The notes beneath the pieces are model-generated. The model made no database searches. It was not told the origin of the DNA and saw nothing but the letters and a program-made list of their open reading frames with translations. A stretch of DNA of 34,961 nt from contig CALCNY010000013.1 in NCBI GenBank assembly GCA_937897585.1, forward strand, positions 1-34,961, in the 5' to 3' direction. This DNA is from an uncultured Chitinophagaceae bacterium. Its GTDB lineage: Bacteria; Bacteroidota; Bacteroidia; Chitinophagales; Chitinophagaceae. Of the stretch, positions 15,001-19,081 are shown piece after piece; within the stretch, counting starts at the first letter, position 1, and every line of letters begins with the position of its first letter. Made by a program: the position numbers and the translations under genes.

Positions 15001-16480
15001 TTCGATAACTGTAACTACTGGAAGTCCTGCACAAAACGGAAATATCACAATCAATGCATCAAATAGTTGTGGTACAAGTGCATCAAGTGTTCTAGCGGTA
15101 ACTGTTTTGCCAGCTACACCAAATACTCCAGGAGCTATCTCTGGATTAACCAATCAATGTGAGGGTACTGCATCACAATTATATAGCATCACTGATGTTG
15201 CCAATGCAAGTACATACACATGGACAGTTCCAACAGGATGGACCATTACTTCAGGTGCTGGTACAAGAATGATAACTGTAACTGCAGGAACTGCTGGTCA
15301 AAATGGAAACATCACAGTAACCGCAAGCAATTCATGTGGTACAAGTCTTGCTTCAAGCTTGTCAGTTGTTTCAAATCCAGTAGCACCAACTGCTCCTTTA
15401 GCAATAACAGGAACAGCGGTTCAATGTCCTTCTCTAACGAATCAGGTATATTCTGTTGTGGCAGTTGCCAATGCATCTATTTACAACTGGTCGGTACCAA
15501 CAGGTTGGACAATCACATCAGGTGCTGGTACCAATAGCATAACAGTAACCACAGGTATTGCTGGACAAAATGGCAACATTTCTGTTACCGCTTCAAACAG
15601 TTGTGGAACAAGTGCAGCTAAAACACTATCAGCTTCTATCAGTGGTGCCGTTCCTGCAACACCAGGTGTAATTACTGGTACTGCATCACAATGTCCAAAT
15701 CTAACAGGTCAATCATATGTTGTAGCTGCTGTTACAAATGCTACTTCATATCAGTGGACAGTGCCAACAGGTTGGACTATTACATCAGGTCAGGGTACAA
15801 GAGCCATTGTAGTAACGGTTACAGCTACTGCACAAAATGGTAATATGAGTGTAGTTGCATCAAATTCATGTGGTGCTTCTTCTTCAAGAACTTTAGCATT
15901 AACGGTTAAACCTGCAACGCCGGCAACACCAGCTGCAATTTCAGGTTTTGTTGCACAGTGTCAGTCACTTACCAATCAGACTTATACGATTGCAAGTGTA
16001 ACCAATGCTACATCTTATGTTTGGACTGTTCCAACTGGATGGACAATAACTGCTGGTGCTACAACAAACACCATTACAGTTACAACAGGTTTATCTGGTC
16101 AGAATGGTAACATAACAGTAAAGGCTATCAACTCTTGCGGAACAAGTGCTGCTAAAACACTAACCGTTACCGTTACAGCTTGTACCACTCCGGTTGCTAG
16201 AACAACAAGTACAATAAATTTAAATGCTGAGGTAGAATCAACAATCAATGTATCGGTTTATCCAAATCCATCGGCAGTTGACTTTAAAGTCAAGGTCATT
16301 ACTACCAATGAAAATGAATTGGAGTACAAGATTGTAAACTCGTTTGGAAATGTGGTCAAGTATTCGAAAATAGAACCTAACCAAACAATCATCATTGGGT
16401 CGGATTTCAAACCAGGTGTTTATTTTCTTGAGGTTAAACAAGGATTGTTAAGAAAAACCACTCGATTAATAAAGTTTTAG
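2..16480 (+). CDS. Giant T9SS-secreted multidomain surface protein (5' end outside window)
   Basis: The frame is open from base 2 with no stop before the ATG at 98, so the gene starts upstream and the window holds its last 5492 codons or so. In order: an unrecognised stretch (2-970); PKD/Ig-like domains, one carrying an F5/8C (discoidin)-like insert (about 1414-1850); two SprB-like repeats (about 1976-2405, with ICHGGNDGSMVVTATGGTG and FNNLTAGTYTITATDASGC); Ig-like domains of 87 residues; a LamG-like domain (about 3700-4360, starting ALNFDGVDD) inside another Ig-like domain; three 98-residue repeats; five more 87-residue repeats; an array of 50-residue CDSYTLPWG repeats; 22 PKD-like repeats of about 89 residues; and a T9SS type A sorting domain (about 16250-16480, with VYPNPSA and GVYFLEV). 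Family knowledge suggests export by T9SS and attachment to or release from the surface, with an adhesin or motility role like SprB. The specific ligand is unknown. No catalytic domain was recognised in the visible part. Confidence 0.9.
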   Translation, partial: CYQPQGLYISTLNNVVKADSCTINFYTPESNLMTWGFVKYNNVNIKPIAELTTLPKYYYVFNQVPNTGIGTRNLGAISFQPNSASNNYGILKYFNTSSRSNEIIRNYYLNNWNNGVWSQEGYSSFNNIEVAADVNDLHLINAMQEYGSVWNPTPYIGYLTSTNAANIRSINSKANALGLVGFNKIEKLSINAVQTNERNATFNTSDLNLFHSNNIDTLMLNGRPGSYSKIGNGSTVNINKYFAIADGDSTITFQSPQVIDTVMGSFTRRNGTSMITSGGIVNFASTIGVCAKGVGVKDFKAQGSNNLVAFNGNLGGNTGWRFVNEDSSAKVTISNNFGTSVICNNTPVTFTAAYTGASDSARVYNWFVNSISKQNSTANTYTNSNLVNGDTVMCIMSYVPLDLNSCGYADTTMSNKLIMSIVTRPTVLINNALTSTSEICYGTTKTLNASGAASYTWTPSTALTVSGYATNSIRYIKFSCTSSSDAGQVNVYEIQAYKNGVNIALNKTGYANSYYGSTGNWDNTGKYAIDGNNDTRWSSDRNNPGNASVTNPHYIVIDLQNTYSIDSIILFTGLYFSQNFTFSVSADANSWVSIGQGTITNTPITYRMNSINLAGTGVYAAPSTFVAAPLTSTTYTVTGLSTSGCTNTATTTVNVLPQMFVTATADSAIRCNTGTTTITVAASGGTPLYTGTGNYRVTAGTYNYTVTDSKSCALTVPITIAQPSAIVISKTIINTSICHGGNDGSMVVTATGGTGAKTFAISPAVGRQDSTGYFNNLTAGTYTITATDASGCTQTQTATVGTNYPSTNTISAGSTTAFCLGGSVTLTSVLPGGATAASYAGGRIWSTGATTSSIVVTASGSYSVSIIDERGCVGTTSAATVVTVSPTTVTGTASGASTVCYGTNSTQLSLTGNVGTIQWQSSTNGTTYSNISGATSATYTATNLTTTTYYRAAVTSGTCPTDYSNAQIVTVNPSTVAGTIAGARSVCYGTNTTTLTLSGNVGTIQWQSSADNISFSNIAGETSSTYVAANLTATTYYRAVVTSGVCNSINTPSVTMVVIPNLPVSVSITSSATNNVICSGTGVTFTATPTNGGTTPVYQWKLNGNNVGTNSTTYTTSTLVNNDVVTVVITSNAICAINNPATSNSITTTVNPLPAIPVVTNGARCATGTVTLSATSAAGTAVDWYSSSTATSPFLTASNTYTTPSISTTTSYYVVARDLVTGCLSYDVAANNNALNFDGVDDVVESPSIGNTTSITFETWVKFDQLNGFRFLAAKRDNNYGAANYELGTQGANMYGAFYFTPSGYVQFRGSTTLVTGQWYHLAYTFSSNYAAFYLNGVLEAAQTFSNQQLNNNPLQVFRMSGGTSRTLDLFSGTLDNYRIWNVARTQAEIAANMNSVISSASGLIASYDFNQGTAQGSNVGITTLTDRSGNGNNGTLYGFALTRASSNWVSGVVSNSRTTVTATVNPLPTVTSSNYGVVSNGSALLTATASAGAKIDWYANATGGTALATGTNNFNTPTTDTTATFYAEARDTITGCVSLVRTPVSARVRPTTGLISIDQTICNGGDPVAFTNTTAGTGSGTITYRWESSTNNWTSFSVISGATAATYDVPGGLTTTTQYRRITISTLNGVAVESAVPTIVTVTVQAIPTAGSIAGDQTICNGGDPVSFTNTTTGTGSGTISYRWESSIDNWSTSTTIVGATSAIYDVPSGLTTTTKYRRYTLSTLNSVACESVASNSITVTVQAVPTAGTISGNQTICYGGDPVVFTNTTSGASTSVGAVISYRWEKSNDNWLTSSTIAGATSATYDVPSGLTSVTQYRRYTVSTLNSVACESVATESITVSISPTSVAGSITGAQTVCYGKNTTTLTLVGYVGIIQWQSSSNNTTFTNISGATTSTYVAADLTATTYYRAVVTSGVCASATTSSVTVAVSPATIAGTISGAQTVCYGTNTTTLTLSGSVGTIQWQLSSDNTSFINIAGATATTYVASSLTATTYYRAVVTSGVCASINTASVTVGVSPTTVAGTISGAQTVCYGTNTTILTLNGSVGAIQWQSSLNNTTFTNISGATTSTYVANNLTSTTYYRAVVVSGVCSTLNTSTVMVTVSPATVAGTISGAQTVCYGTNTTTLTLSGSVGTIQWQSSSDNTSFTNIAGATATTYVASSLTATTYYRAVVTSGVCASINTASVTVGVSPSTVAGTITGATEVCSGTNSTVLTLEGSVGAIQWKSSTDGVNFTNISGATGSTYTASNLVLTTYYKAVVTSGVCSSIETPVVTMVVHYATHNAFTASNCNSYQWNGTTYTNSGVYTYNYSNTFGCASVDTLHLTIRYSNSSDTTASICDSFKWLGTTYTTSGNYQHMFTNVSGCDSLVTLHLTIRYKTTSSLVTSALNSYTWNGSTYEESGVYTFNTTNAVGCDSIATLILTVNATDTSSFVASSCDSYTLPWGDVATVSGDYEFHYSNHNGFDSLVTAHIIINNSVTKSVDTTGCDSFVMPWGEVTTQTGSFSHHYQTIHGCDSLVTFNVTMYQSQSSSFDAVSCDSYTLPWGEVVTATSDYTHHYETVHGCDSLVTAHILINRSTSSSFSAAGCDSYTLPWNQVVVLSGDYSHTYQTARGCDSIVTAHISMSYRTTTEFAASSCDSYTLPWGTVITTTGNYTHHYTTINGCDSLVTAHVAMNYSIATSFNATSCDNYLLPWGTQVNATGDYTHHYSTINGCDSFVTAHVVINHSNQSEFNIVGCNTVTLPWSEVVTLSGNYTHIYTNTKGCDSTVTAHVTINSSMGSDFSEVACDTYTLPWNEIVTTSGVYQHNYYTTSGCDSLVTAHITILASTSGEFTDEACDSYLLPWGATVTTTGNYQHHYLNAVGCDSLVTAHITVHQSQSSQFTATGCMIYTLPWGVDVIESGDYVYHYETVFGCDSAVTAHITIYSSRSSEFDITSCDSYSLPWGANVTLSGNYYHTYSTVNGCDSIVTAHVTIRYSNTSGFNVVSCDSARMPWNQLVLISGDYLHHYTNQFGCDSAVTAHVIIHNSSSTEFSASNCNNYSLPWGALVTTSGDYTHHYVSQYGCDSLVTAHISILPKITVTQIVTSCDSYMLPWALNVTVTGAYSRKYVNQYGCDSIVIYNVTIRHSAVSLFTASNCDSYTLPWGTIVNTSGDYTYHYQTTYGCDSMVTARITIYNSKTKVINVSSCDRYTLPWGIVVTTTGSYVNHYSTTNGCDSMVTVNATINASYQTSFNAHGCDSYNLPWGQVVTNTGTYTHIYQSIKGCDSIVRANVVITYSYATEFTDEACAEYVLPWGVTVTASGNYVHHYSTIDGCDSMVTAYITIHPNTNSTTNATACNYYNWSIDDNGSGMTYTESGTYTYESVNEFGCTHIATLNLTIKQPSSSMTDVTICTVALPYTWNGNQYTESGLYDVTLVSANGCDSIATLNLVAINFDIDTIVGNKNACAYLGTTTADNATYSIAATNASSYVWTIPANATLISGQGTNAITVHYAAAFTGGKVKVVVAGVCGSVLADSINITKSLAPVPGLISGTLAVCPTITGETYTINPVIDANSYTWSVPTTWSIVSGNGTNQISVLTGASGRNGNISVVAVNGCGSSAADTLAVTVKPGTPAVPGTISGTAVQCPSLTGKLYSIAAVLNATTYNWTVPTGWVITSGNGTSSITVNTGNSGQNGNITVTAGNSCGTSVAKTLAVSVSPATPPVPGTITGATIVCPSTTTNVYSISAVSYATSYTWTAPTGWTITAGQGTTSITVSAAATAQSGSITVKSVNSCGTSVANSLAITVSPTTPATPGAITGTLAQCPSVSGLVYSIVAVTNATSYNWTVPTGWTITSGAGTTSITVTSGLEAQNGNITVTSQNSCGISVARSVAVTVKPGTPIITDQISGSAVQCPSLTGQVYTIPPVLNATSYSWTVPTGWTITAGSTTNSVSVTTGTLAQTSAITVKAINSCGTSLAQSMTVVVNNAKPATPGLITGSTSQCSYLPGQIYSVVAVANATSYNWVLPTGWVITSGDGTSSITVTTGSDLQGGIVSVAAVNSCGISVARTTTVTMKPGTPATPSAITGSINQCTGLTGQTYSVPAVANATTYTWTVPTGWTITLGSTTNSITVSVGSTAQSGDISVKANNTCGTSAASILSAVVSPGAPATPGTITGAATVCPGTSTTTYTVAAVANATVYNWVLPSGWSIASGVNTNSITVAVQQGASNGTISVSAGNFCGTSAIRTLTVSVNAPIPASPTLISGISAQCPSLTLQQYSIGAVSNATTYTWTVPTGWLITAGNGTTIATVKTGLTSQNGNIAVTASNSCGVSAPAYLGVTVLPAKPATPGVITGVTSQCGGISGIAYSIVAVANATVYNWTLPAGWSIASGAGTNSITVNLSNVAITGTVSVTAGNSCGVSVARTLAVTIKPAKPSTPGAIIGSAAQCPSLTGQVYTVAAVTNATSYTWTVPTGWTITAGAGTNSITVNTGLVNQNGNISVTATNTCGTSTASVLAVTVNPGSPTTAIGSITGLTTQCPSSLGVVYGVAAVANVTTYNWTLPTGWSIISGAGRNVITVNVGYSAQNGNITVVGANSCGSTAVSSLAVNVNPPTPIAPNSIAGTDAQCPGNTNQVYSTSAIANATSYQWTVPTGWTITSGAGTNSITVTTGSANQNGNITVAASNSCGVGAAMSLPVVVNPAVPVTPASISGLATQCPNLTAQAYSVNAVPNATSYNWTLPSGWVITSGNNTSNILVALGANAQNGVMTVSATNSCGTSSLTNLTVIVNPATPIAPKAITGPTSQCMGVDNIVYSVDPVLNATSYNWNVPTGWVITSGTGTNSITVSTTNLAQNGNITVSASNSCGTSDINVLAVTVNPLTPVTPGLISGTVNQCAGSANQVYAVDAVPNATSYTWSVPNDWSVVSGNTTQSIIVNVGSSIQTGSITVSASNICGVSVTSSLQVMTNPAIPARPGMISGIGTQCANLTNQVYSIDSISNATSYSWSVPTGWIIIQGQGTPSITVTTGSPAQNGNITINASNSCGTSASSVLAVTVLPATPNTPGAISGLTNQCEGTASQLYSITDVANASTYTWTVPTGWTITSGAGTRMITVTAGTAGQNGNITVTASNSCGTSLASSLSVVSNPVAPTAPLAITGTAVQCPSLTNQVYSVVAVANASIYNWSVPTGWTITSGAGTNSITVTTGIAGQNGNISVTASNSCGTSAAKTLSASISGAVPATPGVITGTASQCPNLTGQSYVVAAVTNATSYQWTVPTGWTITSGQGTRAIVVTVTATAQNGNMSVVASNSCGASSSRTLALTVKPATPATPAAISGFVAQCQSLTNQTYTIASVTNATSYVWTVPTGWTITAGATTNTITVTTGLSGQNGNITVKAINSCGTSAAKTLTVTVTACTTPVARTTSTINLNAEVESTINVSVYPNPSAVDFKVKVITTNENELEYKIVNSFGNVVKYSKIEPNQTIIIGSDFKPGVYFLEVKQGLLRKTTRLIKF
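2660..3180 (+). repeat. Two 87-residue Ig-like repeats (first block)
   Basis: Two tandem in-frame units place the VCYGTN cysteine codon at 2699 and 2960, a 261-nt period. Each unit carries a TIQWQSS core, a TYxAxNLTxTTYYRA strand and a second cysteine near its end. The same unit type returns as five copies at about 5536-6835, with other domains in between. This suggests the first block and the later array come from the same ancestral unit. Confidence 0.85.
4660..5535 (+). repeat. Three tandem 98-residue repeats
   Basis: The ICNGGDPV/ICYGGDPV cysteine codon falls at 4688, 4982 and 5276, an exact 294-nt period. Each unit has the pattern TICxGGDPVxFTNTT, then YRWExSxxNW, then TTxYRRxTxSTLN. They are Ig/PKD-like beta-sandwich units of the giant surface protein. 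The second and third units are closer to each other than to the first, for example both have STLNSVACES where the first has STLNGVAVES. Confidence 0.85.
5536..6835 (+). repeat. Five tandem 87-residue Ig-like repeats (second block)
   Basis: The VCYGTN-type cysteine codon falls at 5579, 5840, 6101, 6362 and 6623, an exact 261-nt period. Units 2 and 4 are almost identical at protein level (shared SSDNTSF, AGATATTYVASSLTATTYY, VCASINTASVTVGVSP) but differ at many third codon positions. Units 1 and 3 share a different NNTTFTNISGATTSTYVA version. The alternation points to an older two-unit duplication. Two cysteines per unit could form a disulphide (inference). Confidence 0.9.
6845..10300 (+). repeat. 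Array of about 23 CDSYTLPWG-type repeats, mostly 50 residues
   Basis: Three opening units of 49 residues have a WNGTTY-like core, with the marker codon at 6875, 7022 and 7169. These are followed by 18 units of exactly 50 residues, with the first cysteine position at 7316 and every 150 nt to 9866. Two divergent units come last (marker codons 10016 and 10181). The consensus runs CDSYTLPWG, V-T-xSGDYxHHY, GCDSLVTAHVTI, S-SxF. Most units have two cysteines about 25-30 residues apart. The second half contains a recurring DNA core near GGTTGTGATAGT. Related CDSYTWNGTTY repeats are common in T9SS cargo of Bacteroidota; the PWG form and the indel-free register are what stand out here. Confidence 0.92.
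10310..16185 (+). repeat. Array of 22 PKD-like repeats, 89-residue period
   Basis: A first divergent unit has its cysteine codon at 10343. The next 21 units have it at 10616, 10883, 11150 and so on to 15959. Every step is 267 nt except one of 270 nt (13286 to 13556), where a codon is gained near the TTAIGSITG linker. The consensus is P-TPG-ITG, QCPxLTGQVY, AVxNATSYxWTVPTGWTITSGxGTNSITV, GQNGNITVxAxNSCGTS. The two conserved cysteines per unit (QCP and NSCG) may pair. The array runs directly into the sorting domain, so it probably acts as a stalk next to the surface anchor (inference). Confidence 0.92.
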
Positions 16481-16506
16481 ATTTTTGAATTTTGATCCGT
16501 AAACTC

Positions 16507-16540
16507 AAAAGGGGCCGCTTAATTGTGGCCTCTTTTTTTT
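16507..16540 (+). terminator. Rho-independent terminator of the giant gene
   Basis: A stem of about ten base pairs (AAAAGGGGCC with GGCCTCTTTT, one G-U pair) closes a ten-base loop and ends in an eight-base T run. It lies 26 bases after the TAG stop at 16478-16480. Confidence 0.88.
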
Positions 16541-16570
16541 ATAATAACTCACCTTATCTGGAAAATCCAC

Positions 16571-16600
16571 GCAAATTGACCCCTAAAAATTGGATAAAGA
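16571..16600. other. Possible left end of a decayed IS21-type element
   Basis: The bases around TTGACCCCTAAAAATTGGA resemble the TTGACCCC-type ends of IS21-family elements and lie about 80 bases before the transposase relic that starts at 16680. No matching right end was found, so the element boundary is uncertain. Confidence 0.35.
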
Positions 16601-16679
16601 ATCAGTTGTTTTTGTATCATAAAAGACGAATGTTTTCGACTAAACAATTCAGATAATTTATGACGAACAACCAATTGAA

Positions 16680-16945
16680 ATGTATAAAATAAGACAAATC
16701 TTACGACTATATGACGATGTCAAGGGCAGTAAATTTATCATCAAAACTAAAGGTGTTGCGCGGTTAAGAAGTATCTCATTCTATTTGCATCCCCCAGAAT
16801 TACGATTGAGGATATAGAAAAGATGAGTGACGGTAAATTGGCTTCGGCTTTTTTGCTGGAGAAACCTAAAGTAGAAAATGATAGAGGTTCTGAATTATCA
16901 GCCTTGTTGCCAGAGTTGGCTGCTATGCTTCGCAAGCGTGGTTGC
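16680..16945 (+). pseudogene. IS21-family transposase (IstA) N-terminal relic, frameshifted
   Basis: From the ATG at 16680 the first frame reads KIRQILRLYDD, then KTKGVAR. At 16763 the match jumps frame and continues as VKKYLILFASPRITIEDIEK, then MSDGKLASAFL, ELSALLPELAAMLRKRGC. Together these resemble the helix-turn-helix start of IstA, where GVARNTVKKYL would be expected. A loss of seven bases between two CGG copies would explain the shift (inference). After 16945 the similarity stops, so the catalytic DDE domain and the IstB partner are missing. The remnant cannot transpose. The family call rests on recalled motifs. Confidence 0.65.
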
Positions 16946-17049
16946 ATTGGAATCAGCTTTTTAATAAACACGATAACAAAAAAGAATCCGATAGAGAAGA
17001 TAAATCGTAGTGAAACTTATAGTGAAACTTTCTCAAAAATATCCCCAAC

Positions 17050-17079
17050 AAAAAACCCTCACAACTCACGCTGCAAGGG
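17050..17079 (-). terminator. Terminator of the tRNA-like RNA (minus strand)
   Basis: Read on the minus strand, CCCTTGCAG pairs with TTGTGAGGG around a six-base loop (nine pairs, three of them G-U or U-G), followed by six T. It lies 21 bases beyond the 3' end of the tRNA-like structure, as expected for an independently transcribed small RNA. Confidence 0.65.
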
Positions 17080-17100
17080 CTTCTGTAAAATAAAAACCTG

Positions 17101-17247
17101 CTGTAGGGGAAGGGTTCGAACCTTCACGAGGTAGTTAGCCAAAACCCAAATGATTTATCTTTAATAAACCATTTGGGCTGAGTTTATCCATTTTTCCTCA
17201 CCCCCGAGACTAGAGGGCATGTCTGCCAAAAATTTCATCACCCCACA
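17101..17247 (-). ncRNA. tRNA-like RNA with a 75-nt variable region and abnormal anticodon loop
   Basis: On the minus strand the ends pair as a seven-base acceptor stem (TGTGGGG with CCCTACA, one G-U). U8-G9 is followed by a three-pair D stem (ATG/CAT) with a Leu-like loop containing GGCAGA, then G26. The five-pair anticodon stem is CCCTC/GGGGG with loop TAGTCTC, which lacks the universal U33. The T arm is perfect: GAAGG, TTCGAAC, CCTTC. The unpaired base after the acceptor stem is G and CCA is not encoded. Between the anticodon and T arms lie 75 nt instead of roughly 15. They open with GAGG, close with CCTC, and contain a 14-pair hairpin (17145-17158 with 17164-17177). A terminator follows. 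It may be a non-decoding tRNA mimic, a tRNA-Leu derivative with an insertion, or a decayed tRNA. It is not a normal tRNA or tmRNA. Confidence 0.65.
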
Positions 17248-17384
17248 TTGTATAAGAACTTGATGATGTAAAACTAATTAATTAGCCACTGCTTTAAAAA
17301 TATTTTAATAAATATTTTGAAATTATAGAAATAATCCAAATATTTGCATTGTTATTTAAAACATTACAAAAAAGGAAATTAAAA

Positions 17385-17858
17385 ATGGCTGGTAAATTAA
17401 ATCTTGACAAATTAGATCTGCAGATTATCGAAGCGATGATGGACAATGCAGAAATTTCATACGCCGAATTGGGTAAAAAATTGTTTGTCAGCGGCGGAAC
17501 GATTCATGTTCGTATCAAAAAACTACAAGAATTCAAGATTGTTAAAGGTACAAGATTGAATGTAGATTTGAAACTTTTAGGTTACGATATTACCGCTTTC
17601 GTTGGTATCTATCTTGAAAAAAGTTCATTGTATGATTCCGTAGCAAAAGACTTGATGAAGATTCCTGAAATCATCAGACTCAATTACATCACCGGTAATT
17701 ATAGCATGTTTTTGGAGATCGTTTGTAAAGACATCACACAACTTCGATATGTACTACATGATGAGTTGCAGAAAATAAAAGGTATCGAAAGAACTGAAAC
17801 TTTCATTTCTCTTGAAGAAGGTTTCTGCAGAAACGTGCCTGTTGCGCCTAAGTCATAA
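17385..17858 (+). CDS. Lrp/AsnC-family transcriptional regulator
   Basis: 157 residues from the ATG at 17385, preceded by AAAGGA at suitable spacing. An in-frame TTG further upstream (17349) would add an unlikely MLFKTLQKRKLK leader and was not used. The N-terminal winged helix-turn-helix (about residues 5-55) reads LDKLDLQIIEAMMDN, AELGKKLFVSGGTIHVRIKKLQE. The rest (about 65-145) is the RAM/ligand-binding domain, with YITGNYSMFLEIVCKD. Such proteins bind DNA as dimers or octamers and usually sense amino acids; the effector cannot be told here. Its stop lies four bases from the stop of the convergent permease gene, with no terminator between. Similar regulators are common in Bacteroidota. Confidence 0.92.
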   Translation: MAGKLNLDKLDLQIIEAMMDNAEISYAELGKKLFVSGGTIHVRIKKLQEFKIVKGTRLNVDLKLLGYDITAFVGIYLEKSSLYDSVAKDLMKIPEIIRLNYITGNYSMFLEIVCKDITQLRYVLHDELQKIKGIERTETFISLEEGFCRNVPVAPKS

Positions 17859-17862
17859 TATT

Positions 17863-18966
17863 TTACATCGACTTCACATCAAACGCATCTCTTAAGCCAT
17901 TGCCTAATAAATTAAATGCTAGCACCAGCAGCATAATGGCAATGCCTGGAATTAATGCCAGTAAGGGTTTATTGGTAATGATGAAAGTATAGTTTTCTTT
18001 AATCATCAATCCCCAACTGGGCTGTGGCGGTTGAATTCCGATACCGAGAAAGCTCAATCCTGCTTCAATGATAATGGCAGAAGCGAAAATTCCTGCAGCA
18101 ATAACCATTAATGGTCCAATGATATTTGGAAGTATATGCTTAACGATAATTCTCATATCACTGAAACCCATTGTTTTCGCCACTTGAACATACTCAAGGT
18201 TTTTAATCAACATTACTTGTCCTCTAACCAGTCTTGCTACACCAATCCACATTGTTAAACCAACAGCAATAAATATCTGCCAAAAGCCTTTTCCAAACGC
18301 AATGGTAAATGCAAACACCAATAATAATGTTGGAATGCTCCAAGTAACATTTATCAGCCACATGATAACTGCGTCTATCTTTCCACGGTAGTAACCGGCT
18401 ATTGCACCCAACGTTATGCCAATTATCAACGCGACAATCAATGCAATAAAACCAACCGATAAACTAACCCTGCTGCCAATAATCAGCCTGCTTAATATAT
18501 CTCTTCCAAAAGCGTCTGTGCCTAAACGATATGTTTTAGTTGTAAAATGATTTTTGATGTTTTCGGGATGGTTGCCCGTTATAGTGTTGATGTTGAATTC
18601 TTGTAATAAGGAGGTGTCATCATCTACATATTTTTCTACAAGTAAACGATTGCCATTGATGTGGTAATTGTTGATTGGAATATAATTATACTTTGAGTTT
18701 TTTCCTTGCAACAAAGTTTGCCAAATGCCATTGTCTATAAAATTAGGATTATTAACTAATAGACATAGTTGTTTAAAACCTGCAGGTTTGGCTTGTATTT
18801 CCAATGTTTGCAAATCGGCATTGCTTGTATTGTCAGGAGCCATCCAATATCCAAATACGGAGATAAATAAAGTAAACAAGATAAATAGCAATCCGGCCAT
18901 AGCAGGTTTGTTTTTCTTTAGTCGAATCCAAACGGCAGACCAAAATGTATTTTCTTGTTGAAGCAT
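17863..18966 (-). CDS. ABC transporter permease, DppC/OppC family
   Basis: 367 residues from the ATG at 18966 (MLQQENTFWSAVWIRLKKNKPAM). The frame stays open upstream to 19104, but those 46 codons are made of GC-rich dispersed repeat and were excluded. One membrane helix (about 23-43) is followed by an extracytoplasmic stretch of about 100 residues, then GTDAFGRDILSRLI and five further helices. The EAA-type coupling loop reads YVQVAKTMGFSDMRIIVKHILPN, and EAGLSFLGIGIQPPQPSWG is the family signature near the end. It should form half of the membrane channel of a peptide/nickel-type importer. The DppB-type partner, ATPases and binding protein are not in this window. The long stretch after helix 1 is larger than in classical OppC. 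Confidence 0.9.
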   Translation of the reverse strand: MLQQENTFWSAVWIRLKKNKPAMAGLLFILFTLFISVFGYWMAPDNTSNADLQTLEIQAKPAGFKQLCLLVNNPNFIDNGIWQTLLQGKNSKYNYIPINNYHINGNRLLVEKYVDDDTSLLQEFNINTITGNHPENIKNHFTTKTYRLGTDAFGRDILSRLIIGSRVSLSVGFIALIVALIIGITLGAIAGYYRGKIDAVIMWLINVTWSIPTLLLVFAFTIAFGKGFWQIFIAVGLTMWIGVARLVRGQVMLIKNLEYVQVAKTMGFSDMRIIVKHILPNIIGPLMVIAAGIFASAIIIEAGLSFLGIGIQPPQPSWGLMIKENYTFIITNKPLLALIPGIAIMLLVLAFNLLGNGLRDAFDVKSM

Positions 18967-19000
18967 GATGAAAGGTAAAACAATTTTTACGTTTTGAATA

Positions 19001-19081
19001 AGCCCCCTAAATCCCCCAAGGGGGACTTTTATTATGTTTTTTTGCTCCCCTATCTTTTGGAGAGGGATTTGGGGGAGAGGC
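19001..19081. repeat. Inverted pair of GC-rich dispersed repeats
   Basis: Copy A (19001-19026) has AGCCCCCTAAATCCCCC followed by AAGGGGGAC. Copy B (19044-19081) is the same class in opposite orientation, with GCTCCCCTATC, then GGAGAGGGATTTGGGGGAG. They flank a T-rich spacer. Similar copies occur at 29211-29240 and 29981-30004. Copy B provides the last codons and the stop of the glycosyltransferase gene at 19050. Such palindromic CCCCC/GGGGG elements are scattered in many Bacteroidota genomes. Confidence 0.8.

Noticed and set aside
16823..17134. Independent 103-residue gene
   Set aside because: Its first part continues the transposase relic from upstream, and its end runs into the terminator and the minus-strand RNA.
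17101..17247. Normal tRNA-Leu or tmRNA
   Set aside because: Too long and without U33 for a decoding tRNA; far too short and lacking the usual tmRNA ends and tag frame for tmRNA.
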